From Erysipelotrichales bacterium (lineage in GTDB: Bacteria; Bacillota_I; Bacilli_A; RFN20; CAG-826), in the NCBI GenBank assembly GCA_022508525.1, contig JAFLVA010000011.1, forward strand, positions 1-42,667: 42,667 nucleotides of DNA. The letters are read 5' to 3'. Position numbers and translations under genes: made by a program. The notes below the pieces were generated by a model. That model worked only from the letters and a program-made list of their open reading frames with translations, searched no databases and was not told the DNA's origin. This document shows, in pieces, positions 5,244 to 13,813 of this stretch (positions are counted from its first letter, which is position 1; every line of letters starts with the position of its first letter).

Positions 5244-7853
5244 ATGAAAAAAATGAGCGCAAATGAAATTAGAATGACTTGGTTAAATTTTTGGAAAAGT
5301 AAAGGACACTACATTGAACCTAGTGCATCTTTAATTCCAAATAATGACCCAACTTTACTTTGGATTAATGCAGGTGTTGCTGCACTAAAAAAATATTTTG
5401 ATGGAAGAGAAATACCAAGTAATCGTCGTATTACTAATGTTCAAAAATCATTAAGAACTAATGATATTGAAAATGTTGGAATGACTGCCCGTCACCATAC
5501 ATTCTTTGAAATGATGGGAAACTTTTCAATTGGTGATTATTTTAGAAACGAAGTAATACCTTGGGCTTATGAATTACTAACAAGTGACAAATACTTTGGT
5601 TTAGATAAAGATAAACTATATATCACTCATCATCCAGATGATATTGCTACTCGTGATTTATGGATCAAACTTGGAATGAGTCCAGAACATTTAATTGCTT
5701 TGGAAGACAATTTCTGGTGTATTGGAGAAGGACCATGTGGACCAGATACCGAAATGTTTTATGATCGTGGAGAAAAATATGATCCTGAGCATTTAGGAAT
5801 TAGAATGCTTAAAGAAGATATTGAAAATGATCGCTACATTGAAATTTGGAATATTGTCTTCTCTCAATTTAATGCGGTTGATGGAGTAGAAAGAAAAGAC
5901 TATAAAGAACTTCCAAATAAAAATATTGATACAGGTGCAGGTTTAGAAAGATTTGCATGTATTTTACAAGAAGTAGAAACAAACTTTGAAACTGATTTAT
6001 TTATGCCAATTATTAAGGCAACAGAAAAAATTGCAAAGTTTCCATATGATGATGAACACAAAATGGCGTACCGTGTTATAGCTGATCACATTCGTACATG
6101 TACTTTTGCACTTTCTGATGGTGCATCTTTCTCTAATGAAGGAAGAGGATATGTTTTACGTCGTATTTTACGTCGTGCAGTTCGTTATGGAATTAAATTA
6201 GGAATTAATGAACCATTTATGTATCATCTTGTTAAAGTTTGTGCAGATAATATGAAAGATTTCTATCCATACTTAGAAGATAAAGTAGATTTTGTATCTA
6301 AAATTGTTAAAGCAGAAGAAGAAAAATTCTTATCAACTTTATCAACTGGTGAAGCAATGTTAAGAAAAATGATTGAAGGAAAAACGGAATTAAGCGGAGA
6401 AGATGCTTTTAAACTTTATGATACATATGGATTCCCAGTTGAATTAACCAAAGAAATTTGTTTAGAAAATAAAGTAACTGTGGATGAAGTTGGCTTTAAA
6501 GAAGAAATGCAAAAACAAAAAGATCGTGCAAGAAATGCACGAGGAAATTTGCAAAGCATGAATAAACAAGCTAAAGACTTGATGGAATTTGAAGCAAAAT
6601 CAGAATTCCATTACGATAAATTAGTTATTAAAGGAAAAGTAATTGGATTATTTGTAAACGGCGAAAAAGTTGATGCACTTGATGATGAAGGCGATATTGC
6701 TTTTGATGAAACTGTTTTCTATGCGGAAATGGGTGGACAAGTCGCAGATACTGGTGTCATAAGTAATGATGAAACATCAATGAAGGTTATAAATGTCACT
6801 AAAGCACCTCATGGACAACATTTACATCACGTTACGTTAGATTATGGAAAAGTTCATATAGGTGATGAATTTAATTTAACTATAGATGAAAAAAGAAGAT
6901 ATGCAATTATGCGTAACCACTCATCTTTACACTTACTCCAAAGCGCTTTAATTAAAGTACTTGGTGATCACGTTCATCAAGAAGGAAGCTACGTTGCTCC
7001 TGATTATGCTCGCTTTGACTTTAACCATTTTGAAAAGTTAAAAGATAATCAAATAAATGAAATAGAAAAATTAGTTAATGAAATGATTGATGCTCGTATT
7101 GAAGAAAAAACTTTAGTGTTACCAATTGAAGAGGCAAAGAAATTAAATGCGACTGCATTATTTAATGAAAAGTATGGTGATGTTGTTCGTGTTGTATGTT
7201 TCTCTGATGTGTCTAAAGAATTCTGTGGAGGAACACACGTTTCAAATACTGAAGATATTGGTGCTTTCGCCATTGAATTTGAAGAATCAATTGCATCTGG
7301 CGTAAGAAGAATTCAAGTTAGGACAGGAATTAATGCTTATAAACTCTTAAAGCAAAGAGAGTTAATTTTAAGTGAACAAAAATCGATGCTTGGCACTAAT
7401 TCAATCAATGAAAATAATATGCGTTTAAAAGCATTAATTAATGAAAAAGAGTCATTAAAGTCTGAAGTTAAATTACTTTTAGAAAAACAAGCTGTTTTAG
7501 TATCTAAATCTTTAAAGGAAGAATTCTCTTTATTTAACGGACATCATTTCTTGGTTAAATATTTAGAAGGAGTAAATCGTTCTTCTTTAATGAAATTAAT
7601 TGATGAATTAAAAGTTGTTCATGAAAATTCTGTTGTGCTTTTAATCGGAGAAGAAAATGGAAATTATCCACTTGTTTGTGCTGTATCTCAAGAAGCAATT
7701 AAGGATGGAATTAAAGCTGGTTTAATTATTAAAGAAGTATCTAATTTAATGCTTGGCTCTGGTGGAGGAAGACCAGATCTTGCCTCTGGTGCTGGAAAAG
7801 ATATTTCAAAACTAAATGAAGTTGTTAATTTAGTAAAAAAGTTAATTGATTAA
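5244..7853 (+). CDS. alaS: Alanine--tRNA ligase
   Basis: Charges tRNA-Ala and clears mischarged Ser/Gly. At 869 residues it has the full bacterial length. It has the class II catalytic core at the N-terminus (RMTWLNFWKSKGH, then FFEMMGNFSIGDYF), the tRNA-recognition helical region, and the editing domain with the metal-binding His559/His563 (NHSSLHL) and C661-G-G-T-H665. The C-Ala domain contains the GSGGGRPDLASG motif. Start ATG 5244 follows AGGAGTGAT. It is preceded by a T-box with an Ala specifier, so expression depends on tRNA-Ala charging. ruvX and a DUF1292 gene follow closely, an order widely conserved in Firmicutes. Confidence 0.99.
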   Translation: MKKMSANEIRMTWLNFWKSKGHYIEPSASLIPNNDPTLLWINAGVAALKKYFDGREIPSNRRITNVQKSLRTNDIENVGMTARHHTFFEMMGNFSIGDYFRNEVIPWAYELLTSDKYFGLDKDKLYITHHPDDIATRDLWIKLGMSPEHLIALEDNFWCIGEGPCGPDTEMFYDRGEKYDPEHLGIRMLKEDIENDRYIEIWNIVFSQFNAVDGVERKDYKELPNKNIDTGAGLERFACILQEVETNFETDLFMPIIKATEKIAKFPYDDEHKMAYRVIADHIRTCTFALSDGASFSNEGRGYVLRRILRRAVRYGIKLGINEPFMYHLVKVCADNMKDFYPYLEDKVDFVSKIVKAEEEKFLSTLSTGEAMLRKMIEGKTELSGEDAFKLYDTYGFPVELTKEICLENKVTVDEVGFKEEMQKQKDRARNARGNLQSMNKQAKDLMEFEAKSEFHYDKLVIKGKVIGLFVNGEKVDALDDEGDIAFDETVFYAEMGGQVADTGVISNDETSMKVINVTKAPHGQHLHHVTLDYGKVHIGDEFNLTIDEKRRYAIMRNHSSLHLLQSALIKVLGDHVHQEGSYVAPDYARFDFNHFEKLKDNQINEIEKLVNEMIDARIEEKTLVLPIEEAKKLNATALFNEKYGDVVRVVCFSDVSKEFCGGTHVSNTEDIGAFAIEFEESIASGVRRIQVRTGINAYKLLKQRELILSEQKSMLGTNSINENNMRLKALINEKESLKSEVKLLLEKQAVLVSKSLKEEFSLFNGHHFLVKYLEGVNRSSLMKLIDELKVVHENSVVLLIGEENGNYPLVCAVSQEAIKDGIKAGLIIKEVSNLMLGSGGGRPDLASGAGKDISKLNEVVNLVKKLID

Positions 7854-7886
7854 TGTATAAAATGTAATCGTAAGGAAAAAAATAAT

Positions 7887-8306
7887 ATGGGAAAAGTAAT
7901 AGGATTAGATTTAGGTACAAGAACTCTAGGAATTGCAATTTCTGATTCACTTGGTATGATTGCCTATGGTCGAGAGACATTTCGTTTTGAACAAGGTAAC
8001 TACAAAGCAGCTCTTAATCATGTGATTGAACTATGTGAAAAAGAAAGTGTTAATGAAATTGCATTAGGCCTTCCGCTTCATATGAATGGAGATGTTGGAG
8101 ACCACGCTCAATCTGCCATGCGTTTTAAAGATCAACTATTAGAATTAAATCCAAATTTAAAGATTGCACTTGTGGATGAAAGAATGTCTACCATGCTTGC
8201 AAATCGAAGACTCTTAGAAGCAGATTTATCTAGAAATAAACGCAAAAAAGTTATTGATAAAATGGCGGCTGTTGTAATTCTTGAAACTTACCTATCTATG
8301 CGTTAA
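7887..8306 (+). CDS. ruvX: Putative pre-16S rRNA nuclease / Holliday junction resolvase (YqgF)
   Basis: A 139-residue RNase H-fold protein of the YqgF/RuvX family. The first strand carries the catalytic Asp in IGLDLGTRTLGIAIS, followed by the family motifs ALGLPLHMNGDVG and LVDERMSTMLA, and a C-terminal KVIDKMAAVVILETYL with the last acidic residues. Members act in 16S rRNA 5' maturation in E. coli and were first proposed as Holliday junction resolvases; the role here cannot be separated from sequence. ATG 7887 has AAGGA about 9 nt upstream. It lies 33 bp after alaS and 9 bp before the DUF1292 gene, so co-transcription is likely. Confidence 0.95.
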   Translation: MGKVIGLDLGTRTLGIAISDSLGMIAYGRETFRFEQGNYKAALNHVIELCEKESVNEIALGLPLHMNGDVGDHAQSAMRFKDQLLELNPNLKIALVDERMSTMLANRRLLEADLSRNKRKKVIDKMAAVVILETYLSMR

Positions 8307-8315
8307 GGAGAATTT

Positions 8316-8573
8316 ATGAAAGCAAACGAGAATCAAATTATAGTAGTAGATGAAGATGGTGTAGAATACGCAATGGAAATTCTTTTTACATATGAAAACG
8401 ACGAAAGATGTGCAAAATATGTCTTAGTCTATGATCATGATGCACCAGATGATATCTATGCTTTTAAGTATGATGATGAACATAATCTAACAGAAGTCAC
8501 TGATGATGAAGAGTTAGATGAAGTTGAAGAAGTATTAAATGCCTATCAAGATGAATTTCAAAATGAAATTTAA
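8316..8573 (+). CDS. DUF1292 (YrzB-type) family protein
   Basis: An 85-residue, very acidic protein of the DUF1292 family: an IIVVDEDGVEYAMEILFTYE N-terminal β-hairpin, YVLVYDH and IYAFKYDD strands, and an Asp/Glu-rich C-terminal helix (DEELDEVEEVLNAYQDEF). The family has no established function but is typically encoded after ruvX in Bacilli, as here. AAGGAG lies 7 nt before ATG 8316. A strong terminator follows at 8591-8615, closing the alaS-ruvX-DUF1292 unit. Confidence 0.9.
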   Translation: MKANENQIIVVDEDGVEYAMEILFTYENDERCAKYVLVYDHDAPDDIYAFKYDDEHNLTEVTDDEELDEVEEVLNAYQDEFQNEI

Positions 8574-8590
8574 GAAAAAATTGTTAAATT

Positions 8591-8615
8591 AGTCTAGTTA
8601 AGCTAGACTTTTTTA
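8591..8615 (+). terminator. Intrinsic terminator of the alaS operon
   Basis: AGTCTAG and CTAGACT form a perfect stem (8591-8609) followed by a T-run. The 217 bp after it, up to 8832, are AT-rich with no gene. They contain ACAGTAGT near 8734 and ACTACTGT near 8799 as a spaced inverted repeat, and a TATAAT at 8763-8768 that could serve the next gene. Confidence 0.88.
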
Positions 8616-8832
8616 TTACTTTGAAAAATAATATTTGGAATTTGCAGAGATTTTAAAAGATTAATCAAAAAAATATTTTCTTAATGTTGAAAAAATCGTT
8701 TAAATGTTTAATAATTAAAATATAAATATTATTACAGTAGTAAATATATTATGTTTTTTGAATATAATATAAAGACATATAAATAATTGGTATGTAAAAC
8801 TACTGTCAAATTCAATAAAGGGGATTGGAAAA

Positions 8833-9171
8833 ATGAAGGAAACAAAAAAGACTACAGCAGCACCGAAGAAAGTGGTAAAAAAAGAAGAACCAAAGAAAGT
8901 TGCTAAGAAAGAAGTAGCAAAAAAAGAAGTCGCACTTGCCAAGAAAGTAGCAGTAAAGAAAGAGGTTGCACCTGCTAAATACAAAGATAAAGCACGTGTT
9001 TATCACATTTCTAAAAACGATGAAAACTGGCAAGTAAAATTAGCCGGTGGCGAAAAAGCAATTAAATTATTCAAAACTCAAAAAGAAGCAATTGATTATG
9101 CTAATGCATTAGTAGAGACACAAGGCGGATCAATTCGTATCCACTCTTTAAAAGGAAAAATTAGAAAATAA
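8833..9171 (+). CDS. Histone H1-like Lys/Ala-rich protein with DUF2188 domain
   Basis: A 112-residue protein in two parts. Residues 1-50 are built almost only of K, A, E, V, P and T, with repeated KKEVA and AKK units like eukaryotic H1 tails. Residues 52-112 form a DUF2188 domain (VYHISKNDENWQVKLAG, then FKTQKEAIDYA and a final SIRIHSLKGKIRK). Known relatives carry only the DUF2188 part or combine it with basic tails. The basic tail suggests DNA or RNA binding in the nucleoid; this is inference. ATG 8833 follows AGGGGA. The gene is monocistronic, between its own promoter region and a terminator at 9182-9210. Confidence 0.82.
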   Translation: MKETKKTTAAPKKVVKKEEPKKVAKKEVAKKEVALAKKVAVKKEVAPAKYKDKARVYHISKNDENWQVKLAGGEKAIKLFKTQKEAIDYANALVETQGGSIRIHSLKGKIRK

Positions 9172-9181
9172 GTTGAATATT

Positions 9182-9210
9182 AGGACCAGTTATTGGTCCT
9201 TTGTTTTTTA
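9182..9210 (+). terminator. Terminator after the DUF2188 gene
   Basis: AGGACCA (9182-9188) and TGGTCCT (9194-9200) form a 7-bp stem followed by a T-rich tract. A TATAAT at 9256-9261 then lies only about 20 bp before the murC start. Confidence 0.9.
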
Positions 9211-9275
9211 TCAGAATATAGTTTTTTATTTGAATATAAGTATTATTAAATTTCATATAATGCAATGGTGATTAT

Positions 9276-10556
9276 ATGAAATTTTTTCTTGTTGGAATTA
9301 AAGGATCAGGCATGGCAGCACTTGCGGGTGTTCTTAAAGATGATGGACATGAAGTAAGTGGAGTAGATATTGATCATAAAGTATTCACAGAAGATGAATT
9401 AATAAAAAGAGAAATTCAATATCAAGAATTTAATAATGAATTTGTTTATCCGGAAGATATTGATTTTGTCATCATTGGACATAATTTTATGGTAGATGAA
9501 GTCATAACAAAAATTAAAGAATTAAATAAACCGTATAAAGAATATAACGAATTTATTGCAATGTATTTTAATGATTTATATCAAGTAGCGATTACAGGGA
9601 CACATGGAAAAACCACAACAACGGGTTATTTTTATCATGGCTTAAAAAATTATGTTAATACTTCAATGCTAAGGGGGGATGGAACTGGAATTGGAGGATT
9701 CCAAAATAATTTTTTCGTTTATGAAGCTTGTGAGTATAAAGATCATTACCTTGTTTATCATCCTAATACAATTATCATTACAAATATAGATTATGACCAT
9801 GTCGATTATTTTAAAAGCAAAAGACAATATAACTCTTCGTTTAACAAATTTGCAAAAAATGCCAAAACAGTATTTATAAACTATGAAGATAGAAATAAAG
9901 TGCATCATAAAAATTTAATAACATTTGGTGAAAATAAAAACGCTGATTATTATTTTAATTGCTTGGATTTAACAAATGGAATTGTTGGCGATGTATATTT
10001 TAAAAATGAATGCATCAAGCATGTTAGTGTACCAATTTTTGGAAAGTACAATGCACTACATATTTTGGCTTTGCTTGCGTTTTTACACCATAATAATTTT
10101 GATTTAGAAAATGCCCTAGATGGATTTAATGAAATTCCATGTATAAAAAGAAGATTACAGCAAAAGATAATAGCAAGAGATGTGTTTATTGATGACTACG
10201 CACATCATCCTAATGAAATTAAGGCAAGTCTTGATAACGTTAGATTGATGTATCCTAGACATAGAGTTGTAGCCATATTTAAACCAGATCGTTATTCAAG
10301 ACTTGTAGAATTTCAAAAAGAATTCAAAAAGATATTACTCGATTTTGATCGAGCATATATCCTACCTCTTTATGAAAACACAAGCGAAAACTCTATTTTG
10401 CTAAAAGCAAAAACTCGAATAAGCTATATAGATACATTAGAACAGTTAGTGACTGAAGAAAAAAATAAGAAAAACACTGTGTATCTGTTCATGAGCTCAA
10501 AGAATATTGATTCTTGGCTATATGGATTAGCTACTAGTAAGGAATTAACTTACTAA
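9276..10556 (+). CDS. murC: UDP-N-acetylmuramate--L-alanine ligase
   Basis: Adds L-Ala to UDP-MurNAc, the first peptide step of peptidoglycan synthesis, in the cytoplasm. It has the N-terminal UDP-binding Rossmann motif (GIKGSGMAALA), the ATP P-loop ITGTHGKTTTTGYF, the middle-domain motif NIDYDHVDYF with the metal-binding residues, and the C-terminal DDYAHHPNEI. At 426 residues it is near the short end for MurC. Its presence argues for a walled cell rather than a true mollicute. ATG 9276 has only GGTGAT upstream, and the probable -10 (9256-9261) leaves a very short leader. A ytxH-like gene follows, as in B. subtilis. Confidence 0.95.
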   Translation: MKFFLVGIKGSGMAALAGVLKDDGHEVSGVDIDHKVFTEDELIKREIQYQEFNNEFVYPEDIDFVIIGHNFMVDEVITKIKELNKPYKEYNEFIAMYFNDLYQVAITGTHGKTTTTGYFYHGLKNYVNTSMLRGDGTGIGGFQNNFFVYEACEYKDHYLVYHPNTIIITNIDYDHVDYFKSKRQYNSSFNKFAKNAKTVFINYEDRNKVHHKNLITFGENKNADYYFNCLDLTNGIVGDVYFKNECIKHVSVPIFGKYNALHILALLAFLHHNNFDLENALDGFNEIPCIKRRLQQKIIARDVFIDDYAHHPNEIKASLDNVRLMYPRHRVVAIFKPDRYSRLVEFQKEFKKILLDFDRAYILPLYENTSENSILLKAKTRISYIDTLEQLVTEEKNKKNTVYLFMSSKNIDSWLYGLATSKELTY

Positions 10557-10565
10557 GGAGGGTTT

Positions 10566-10832
10566 ATGCATTTACGTAAGATGGCATTTGGATTCGGCGT
10601 AATTACTGGAGCAGCACTCACCATTTCAATTCCATATTTCATGATGAAAGCAAAAGAAATGAAATCTTGTGACGATGACCAAGAAAATCATGAATCTCTA
10701 GATGTCAAAAAGATTAAAGATGAAATCAAACAAGAATTTTCCAAAATAGGCGATGACGTGGATGACACTGTCAACACTGTTATGAAGAAAATGGAAAAAT
10801 CTCTCTCATCTAAAAAGAAAAAAAAGAAATAA
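10566..10832 (+). CDS. YtxH-like small membrane-anchored protein
   Basis: An 88-residue protein with a single N-terminal membrane helix (about residues 8-27, FGFGVITGAALTISIPYFMM), followed by a charged, probably coiled-coil cytoplasmic part and a terminal run of lysines. It resembles YtxH/YtxG-type proteins, which are encoded next to murC in B. subtilis; the precise family is uncertain. Strong AAGGAGG precedes ATG 10566, and only 9 bp separate it from murC, so the two are co-transcribed. A terminator follows at 10853-10880. The function is unknown; the context suggests an envelope role. Confidence 0.7.
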   Translation: MHLRKMAFGFGVITGAALTISIPYFMMKAKEMKSCDDDQENHESLDVKKIKDEIKQEFSKIGDDVDDTVNTVMKKMEKSLSSKKKKKK

Positions 10833-10852
10833 CGTTTGTTATACATCTCGAT

Positions 10853-10880
10853 AAAGCGCTTCTAGGGCGCTTTTTAATTT
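10853..10880 (+). terminator. Terminator of the murC operon
   Basis: AAAGCGC (10853-10859) pairs with GCGCTTT (10867-10873), followed by further T-rich sequence. Confidence 0.88.
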
Positions 10881-10900
10881 TGTTATATAAATTAGAATCA

Positions 10901-10929
10901 TTGACAAAAAAATATAAAATAATTATCAT
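10901..10929 (+). promoter_or_regulatory. Sigma-A type promoter of the TM2 gene
   Basis: A consensus -35 TTGACA (10901-10906), a 17-bp AT-rich spacer, and -10 TATCAT (10924-10929) lie 25 bp before the coding sequence. Confidence 0.8.
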
Positions 10930-10953
10930 ATTAGTGAATAAGGAGGAGATTTT

Positions 10954-11172
10954 ATGGAAAAAGCACCAAAAAGCAGAATTGCTGCAGCATTATTAGCTTT
11001 CTTTTTAGGTGGTATTGGAATTCATAAATTCTATTGTGGAAAAATTCTTGCTGGAATACTATACATTGTATTCAGCTGGACATTTATTCCTGCAATTATT
11101 GCATTTGTTGAATTTATTTTATACCTCGTCTGTCCATCAGATGAAGAATTTACTAAAAAATATTGTGCTTAA
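10954..11172 (+). CDS. TM2 domain-containing membrane protein
   Basis: A 72-residue protein matching the TM2 domain: a short basic N-terminus (KAPKSRIAAALLAFFLGG), the GIHKFYCGK turn, a second membrane helix (GILYIVFSWTFIPAIIAFVEFI) and a charged tail. TM2 proteins are two-helix membrane proteins of unknown function, common in Firmicutes. AAGGAGG precedes ATG 10954 with good spacing. It has its own promoter and terminator and is monocistronic. Confidence 0.92.
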   Translation: MEKAPKSRIAAALLAFFLGGIGIHKFYCGKILAGILYIVFSWTFIPAIIAFVEFILYLVCPSDEEFTKKYCA

Positions 11173-11179
11173 AATAAGG

Positions 11180-11205
11180 GCTGGTGAAAACCAGCTTTTT
11201 ATTTT
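11180..11205 (+). terminator. Terminator of the TM2 gene
   Basis: GCTGGT-GAAA-ACCAGC (11180-11195) is capped by a GAAA tetraloop and followed by a T-rich tract. Confidence 0.92.
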
Positions 11206-11282
11206 ATTTTGAAGTAGATATTTTTTAGGAATTTGAATAAACTATAAGTGTAAACAAATGACTAATTAAAGGAAAACAACAG

Positions 11283-12389
11283 ATGGCCTCTTTATTTGAT
11301 TATTTAACGAAATACAAAAATACTTCTTTTGCTGAAGAACCTATCACAGAAATCGATCGACTAATTCTTGCGGAATTAGCCTATTTAAGTTATGAAAAAT
11401 TGAAAATAAAGTCATTTATATATCTGAAAAATATTGCTAATGAAATTGAGACATTAACCATAGATATTTTTGAAAAAAAGCGCCACAAAACACTATTTGA
11501 GGAAGTAATTAATTCTAAGCGCTTTGGCATGCTTGAAATTGGAGAAGTAGAGGCGAAAACATCAGATAATGTTCAATTTTGTGCGATTACCTTTAGAGTT
11601 GATTCTAGTTATTATATAGTATTTCGTGGGACAGATTTATCCATCTCTGGTTGGAGAGAAGATTTAGAGTTAGGGGTTTATCGTAAAATTCCATCTTATG
11701 ATTATACGTTGAGTTACACTATAAGACTTTTAGATTTATATACTGGATGTTTTGAGTTAATTGGACATTCTAAGGGTGGAAATATTGCGTTTTTCATTGG
11801 CTCAGAATTGATTGAAAAATATTCGGATAAAATTGTTAAAATTACTAATTTTGACGGACCGGGATTTAATTATGATATTTTTGAAAAAATTAGAGGTGCT
11901 GAGCACTTTAATAAATTTTTAAAATATATTCCAAAAGATGATGTTGTAGGATTAATTTTGGATAGTTGTGATAATTATAATGTTGTTGACTCTGCATATT
12001 TTGGAGTTATTCAGCACATTATGTTCTTTTGGCAAGTTGAAGATTCACATCTAAAAAGAGTGGATAATATCTCAGTTTTATCCAAAATTTATAGTAAAGC
12101 CACTATTGATTGGATTTCGTCATTGAGTTTTGAAGAAAAACTCAAAATTCTTAAATTGTTCGATGAGTTTTTTGCAAATGCTGAAGTACATAATTTAAAT
12201 CAATTAAAAGAAAAAATACCACAAAAAATGATGAAATTTATTGCCTCTTATCATGGTTTTTCTTTTGAAGATAAAAAAATGCTGATTAAATTATCAGTGA
12301 GAATGATTAAATATTATATTGATCATTCATTAACTGAAATAGAAGGTAAAATAGCAAAAGAACGAAAGAATTTAATCGAAAAACGTTAA
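11283..12389 (+). CDS. DUF2974 (Mbeg1-like) α/β-hydrolase
   Basis: A 368-residue cytosolic protein (no signal peptide or membrane helix) of the DUF2974/Mbeg1-like family. The α/β-hydrolase core is visible: the oxyanion-region strand YYIVFRGTD, then FELIGHSKGGNIAFF with the nucleophile elbow G161-H-S163-K-G165. Asp in ITNFDGPGF and Asp/His residues further on are candidates for the triad. Family members are lipase-like, but their substrates are not established. The N-terminal MASLFDYLTKY is the typical opening of the family. ATG 11283 has AAAGGA 9-10 nt upstream. It is monocistronic. Confidence 0.9.
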   Translation: MASLFDYLTKYKNTSFAEEPITEIDRLILAELAYLSYEKLKIKSFIYLKNIANEIETLTIDIFEKKRHKTLFEEVINSKRFGMLEIGEVEAKTSDNVQFCAITFRVDSSYYIVFRGTDLSISGWREDLELGVYRKIPSYDYTLSYTIRLLDLYTGCFELIGHSKGGNIAFFIGSELIEKYSDKIVKITNFDGPGFNYDIFEKIRGAEHFNKFLKYIPKDDVVGLILDSCDNYNVVDSAYFGVIQHIMFFWQVEDSHLKRVDNISVLSKIYSKATIDWISSLSFEEKLKILKLFDEFFANAEVHNLNQLKEKIPQKMMKFIASYHGFSFEDKKMLIKLSVRMIKYYIDHSLTEIEGKIAKERKNLIEKR

Positions 12390-12554
12390 TTTTAATAAAA
12401 AAATGCATTTTAACTAGTCGATTTTTAAGAATTATCGATTTGTTTCTATTTGCTTACAATGCGATAACATCGGAGTAAATTCTTTATTTGCCATCTTGAC
12501 TATGAAAATACTTTCAATTAAAATGAAAAAGTTAATGAAAGTGATGTGAAAATT

Positions 12555-13550
12555 ATGGAAAATTTAAAAAATCGTGTAACAATTTATGAAGTTGCAAAAG
12601 TGTCAGGCGTTTCACTTGCTACTGTATCAAGAGTTATAAACAATAGCGATATTGTCTCCAAAAAGACTAAAGATAAAGTTAATGCTGTAATTAAAAAATT
12701 AGGTTATAAGCCATCGGCATTGGCACAAGGTCTTGCTACATCAAAATCAACAACAATTGGTATTGTTATTCCTAGTGCAAATTATGTTTACATTTCTAAC
12801 ATGCTCAGTGGTATGACAGACAAAGCCAAAGAATTGGGCTACAATTTGCGTTTGTTTACGACATCACACAACAGAGAAGAAGCCGTAAAAGTTATGGAAG
12901 GTGTCATTACTTCGCACGTTGATGGTGCGATTATTTTTGATGACGAATTAGAAAACGAAGAGTTAATGCAAATTGCATCATACGCTGTTCCACTTGTTGC
13001 TATCAATAATGACATTGAGGCATCAAATGTTGGATGTATTCATTTCGGTTATGAACATAATATTCGAAATATTGTAAATGAGTATTTAAAGCAACCTAAT
13101 AAAGAGATGTATTTCTTACATTCTCATAATGCTGGTAGATTACTTGCAAGAATTGAAAAGGCGTTTGTGGAAACTCATATTCAAAATAATGCAAATTATG
13201 GAATCTTATCATGTAATGATTCATATTCTAAAACATACTCTGACTTCAAAGTCTTCTTTGAATCTACAAAAAAAGGATATTTCTTAACTTATCGTGATTC
13301 TTTAGCTGCTGCAATTATGAATGCTGCAATTGACTCGGGATTAAGAGTGCCAGAAGATGTTGAAGTATTATCATTAATTGGTACAAAATATGCTCAAATT
13401 TTGAGACCACAAATTTCATGCATGCATATTGATTTATATAGTATCGGGGCAAAGGCAGTAGAAATGCTTGCAAATATTATGAATCAAACAGAATGTGAGA
13501 AACATTTAAAGATTGCTTCAGAATTTATTAAACGTAGTACAACTTTATAG
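12555..13550 (+). CDS. ccpA: LacI-family regulator, CcpA-like
   Basis: A 331-residue LacI/GalR regulator. The N-terminal HTH (TIYEVAKVSGVSLATVSRVINN) and hinge helix (KPSALAQGLATSKS) are complete, followed by the periplasmic-binding-like core beginning TIGIVIPSANYVY. The RVTIYEVAK opening and the location beside tyrS-rpsD match ccpA in B. subtilis, where CcpA with HPr-Ser-P controls carbon catabolite repression. The effector domain is rather divergent (short loops, no RPxxxP-type core motif I can confirm), so CcpA identity rests on synteny and the HTH. ATG 12555 was chosen over the in-frame GTG 12546. A gene-specific LacI regulator (38482) lies elsewhere in the window. Confidence 0.7.
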   Translation: MENLKNRVTIYEVAKVSGVSLATVSRVINNSDIVSKKTKDKVNAVIKKLGYKPSALAQGLATSKSTTIGIVIPSANYVYISNMLSGMTDKAKELGYNLRLFTTSHNREEAVKVMEGVITSHVDGAIIFDDELENEELMQIASYAVPLVAINNDIEASNVGCIHFGYEHNIRNIVNEYLKQPNKEMYFLHSHNAGRLLARIEKAFVETHIQNNANYGILSCNDSYSKTYSDFKVFFESTKKGYFLTYRDSLAAAIMNAAIDSGLRVPEDVEVLSLIGTKYAQILRPQISCMHIDLYSIGAKAVEMLANIMNQTECEKHLKIASEFIKRSTTL

Positions 13551-13578
13551 TTGACTAAATAACTTATTAATTTATAAT
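13551..13578 (+). promoter_or_regulatory. Promoter of the tyrS T-box transcript
   Basis: TTGACT (13551-13556), a 16-bp spacer, and TATAAT (13573-13578). The -35 begins on the base after the stop codon of the ccpA-like gene. Confidence 0.82.
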
Positions 13579-13584
13579 TAATTT

Positions 13585-13795
13585 AAAGCTAAGAAAAAGA
13601 TAGTAGTATTAATTAGTTTTGTAGAGAGTCTCTGGTTGGTGAAAAGAGATGAATGAGTTAATATGAATACACTTTGGAGCTATATGATTAAAAGTCATAT
13701 CGTTAATGTGCGTTAAACATAAATGAGGTAGATATTATCTACGAATAAAGGTGGTACCACGATTAAGTCGTCCTTTGATTAGGATGACTTTTTAT
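13585..13795 (+). promoter_or_regulatory. T-box leader of tyrS (tRNA-Tyr sensing)
   Basis: The antiterminator core AAAGGTGGTACCACG lies at 13747-13761. The specifier is TAC (13668-13670), a tyrosine codon, in the sequence GAATACACTTTGG. The terminator pairs AAGTCGTCCT (13765-13774) with AGGATGACTT (13781-13790), followed by a T-run. Uncharged tRNA-Tyr would induce tyrS. Confidence 0.93.
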
Positions 13796-13813
13796 TTATT
13801 GGGAGGAATAAAT

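Noticed and set aside
8734-8806. Spaced inverted repeat ACAGTAGT/ACTACTGT before the DUF2188 gene
   Set aside because: Arms of 8 bp about 57 bp apart in AT-rich DNA can arise by chance; noted only in the terminator entry.
8715-9033. Two minus-strand Phe/Ser/Cys-rich ORFs opposite the DUF2188 gene
   Set aside because: They are the complement of the Lys/Ala-rich repeats; no ribosome site.
13751-13813. N-terminal extension of tyrS into the T-box
   Set aside because: It would translate the terminator hairpin; ATG 13814 has a strong ribosome site and matches the family start.
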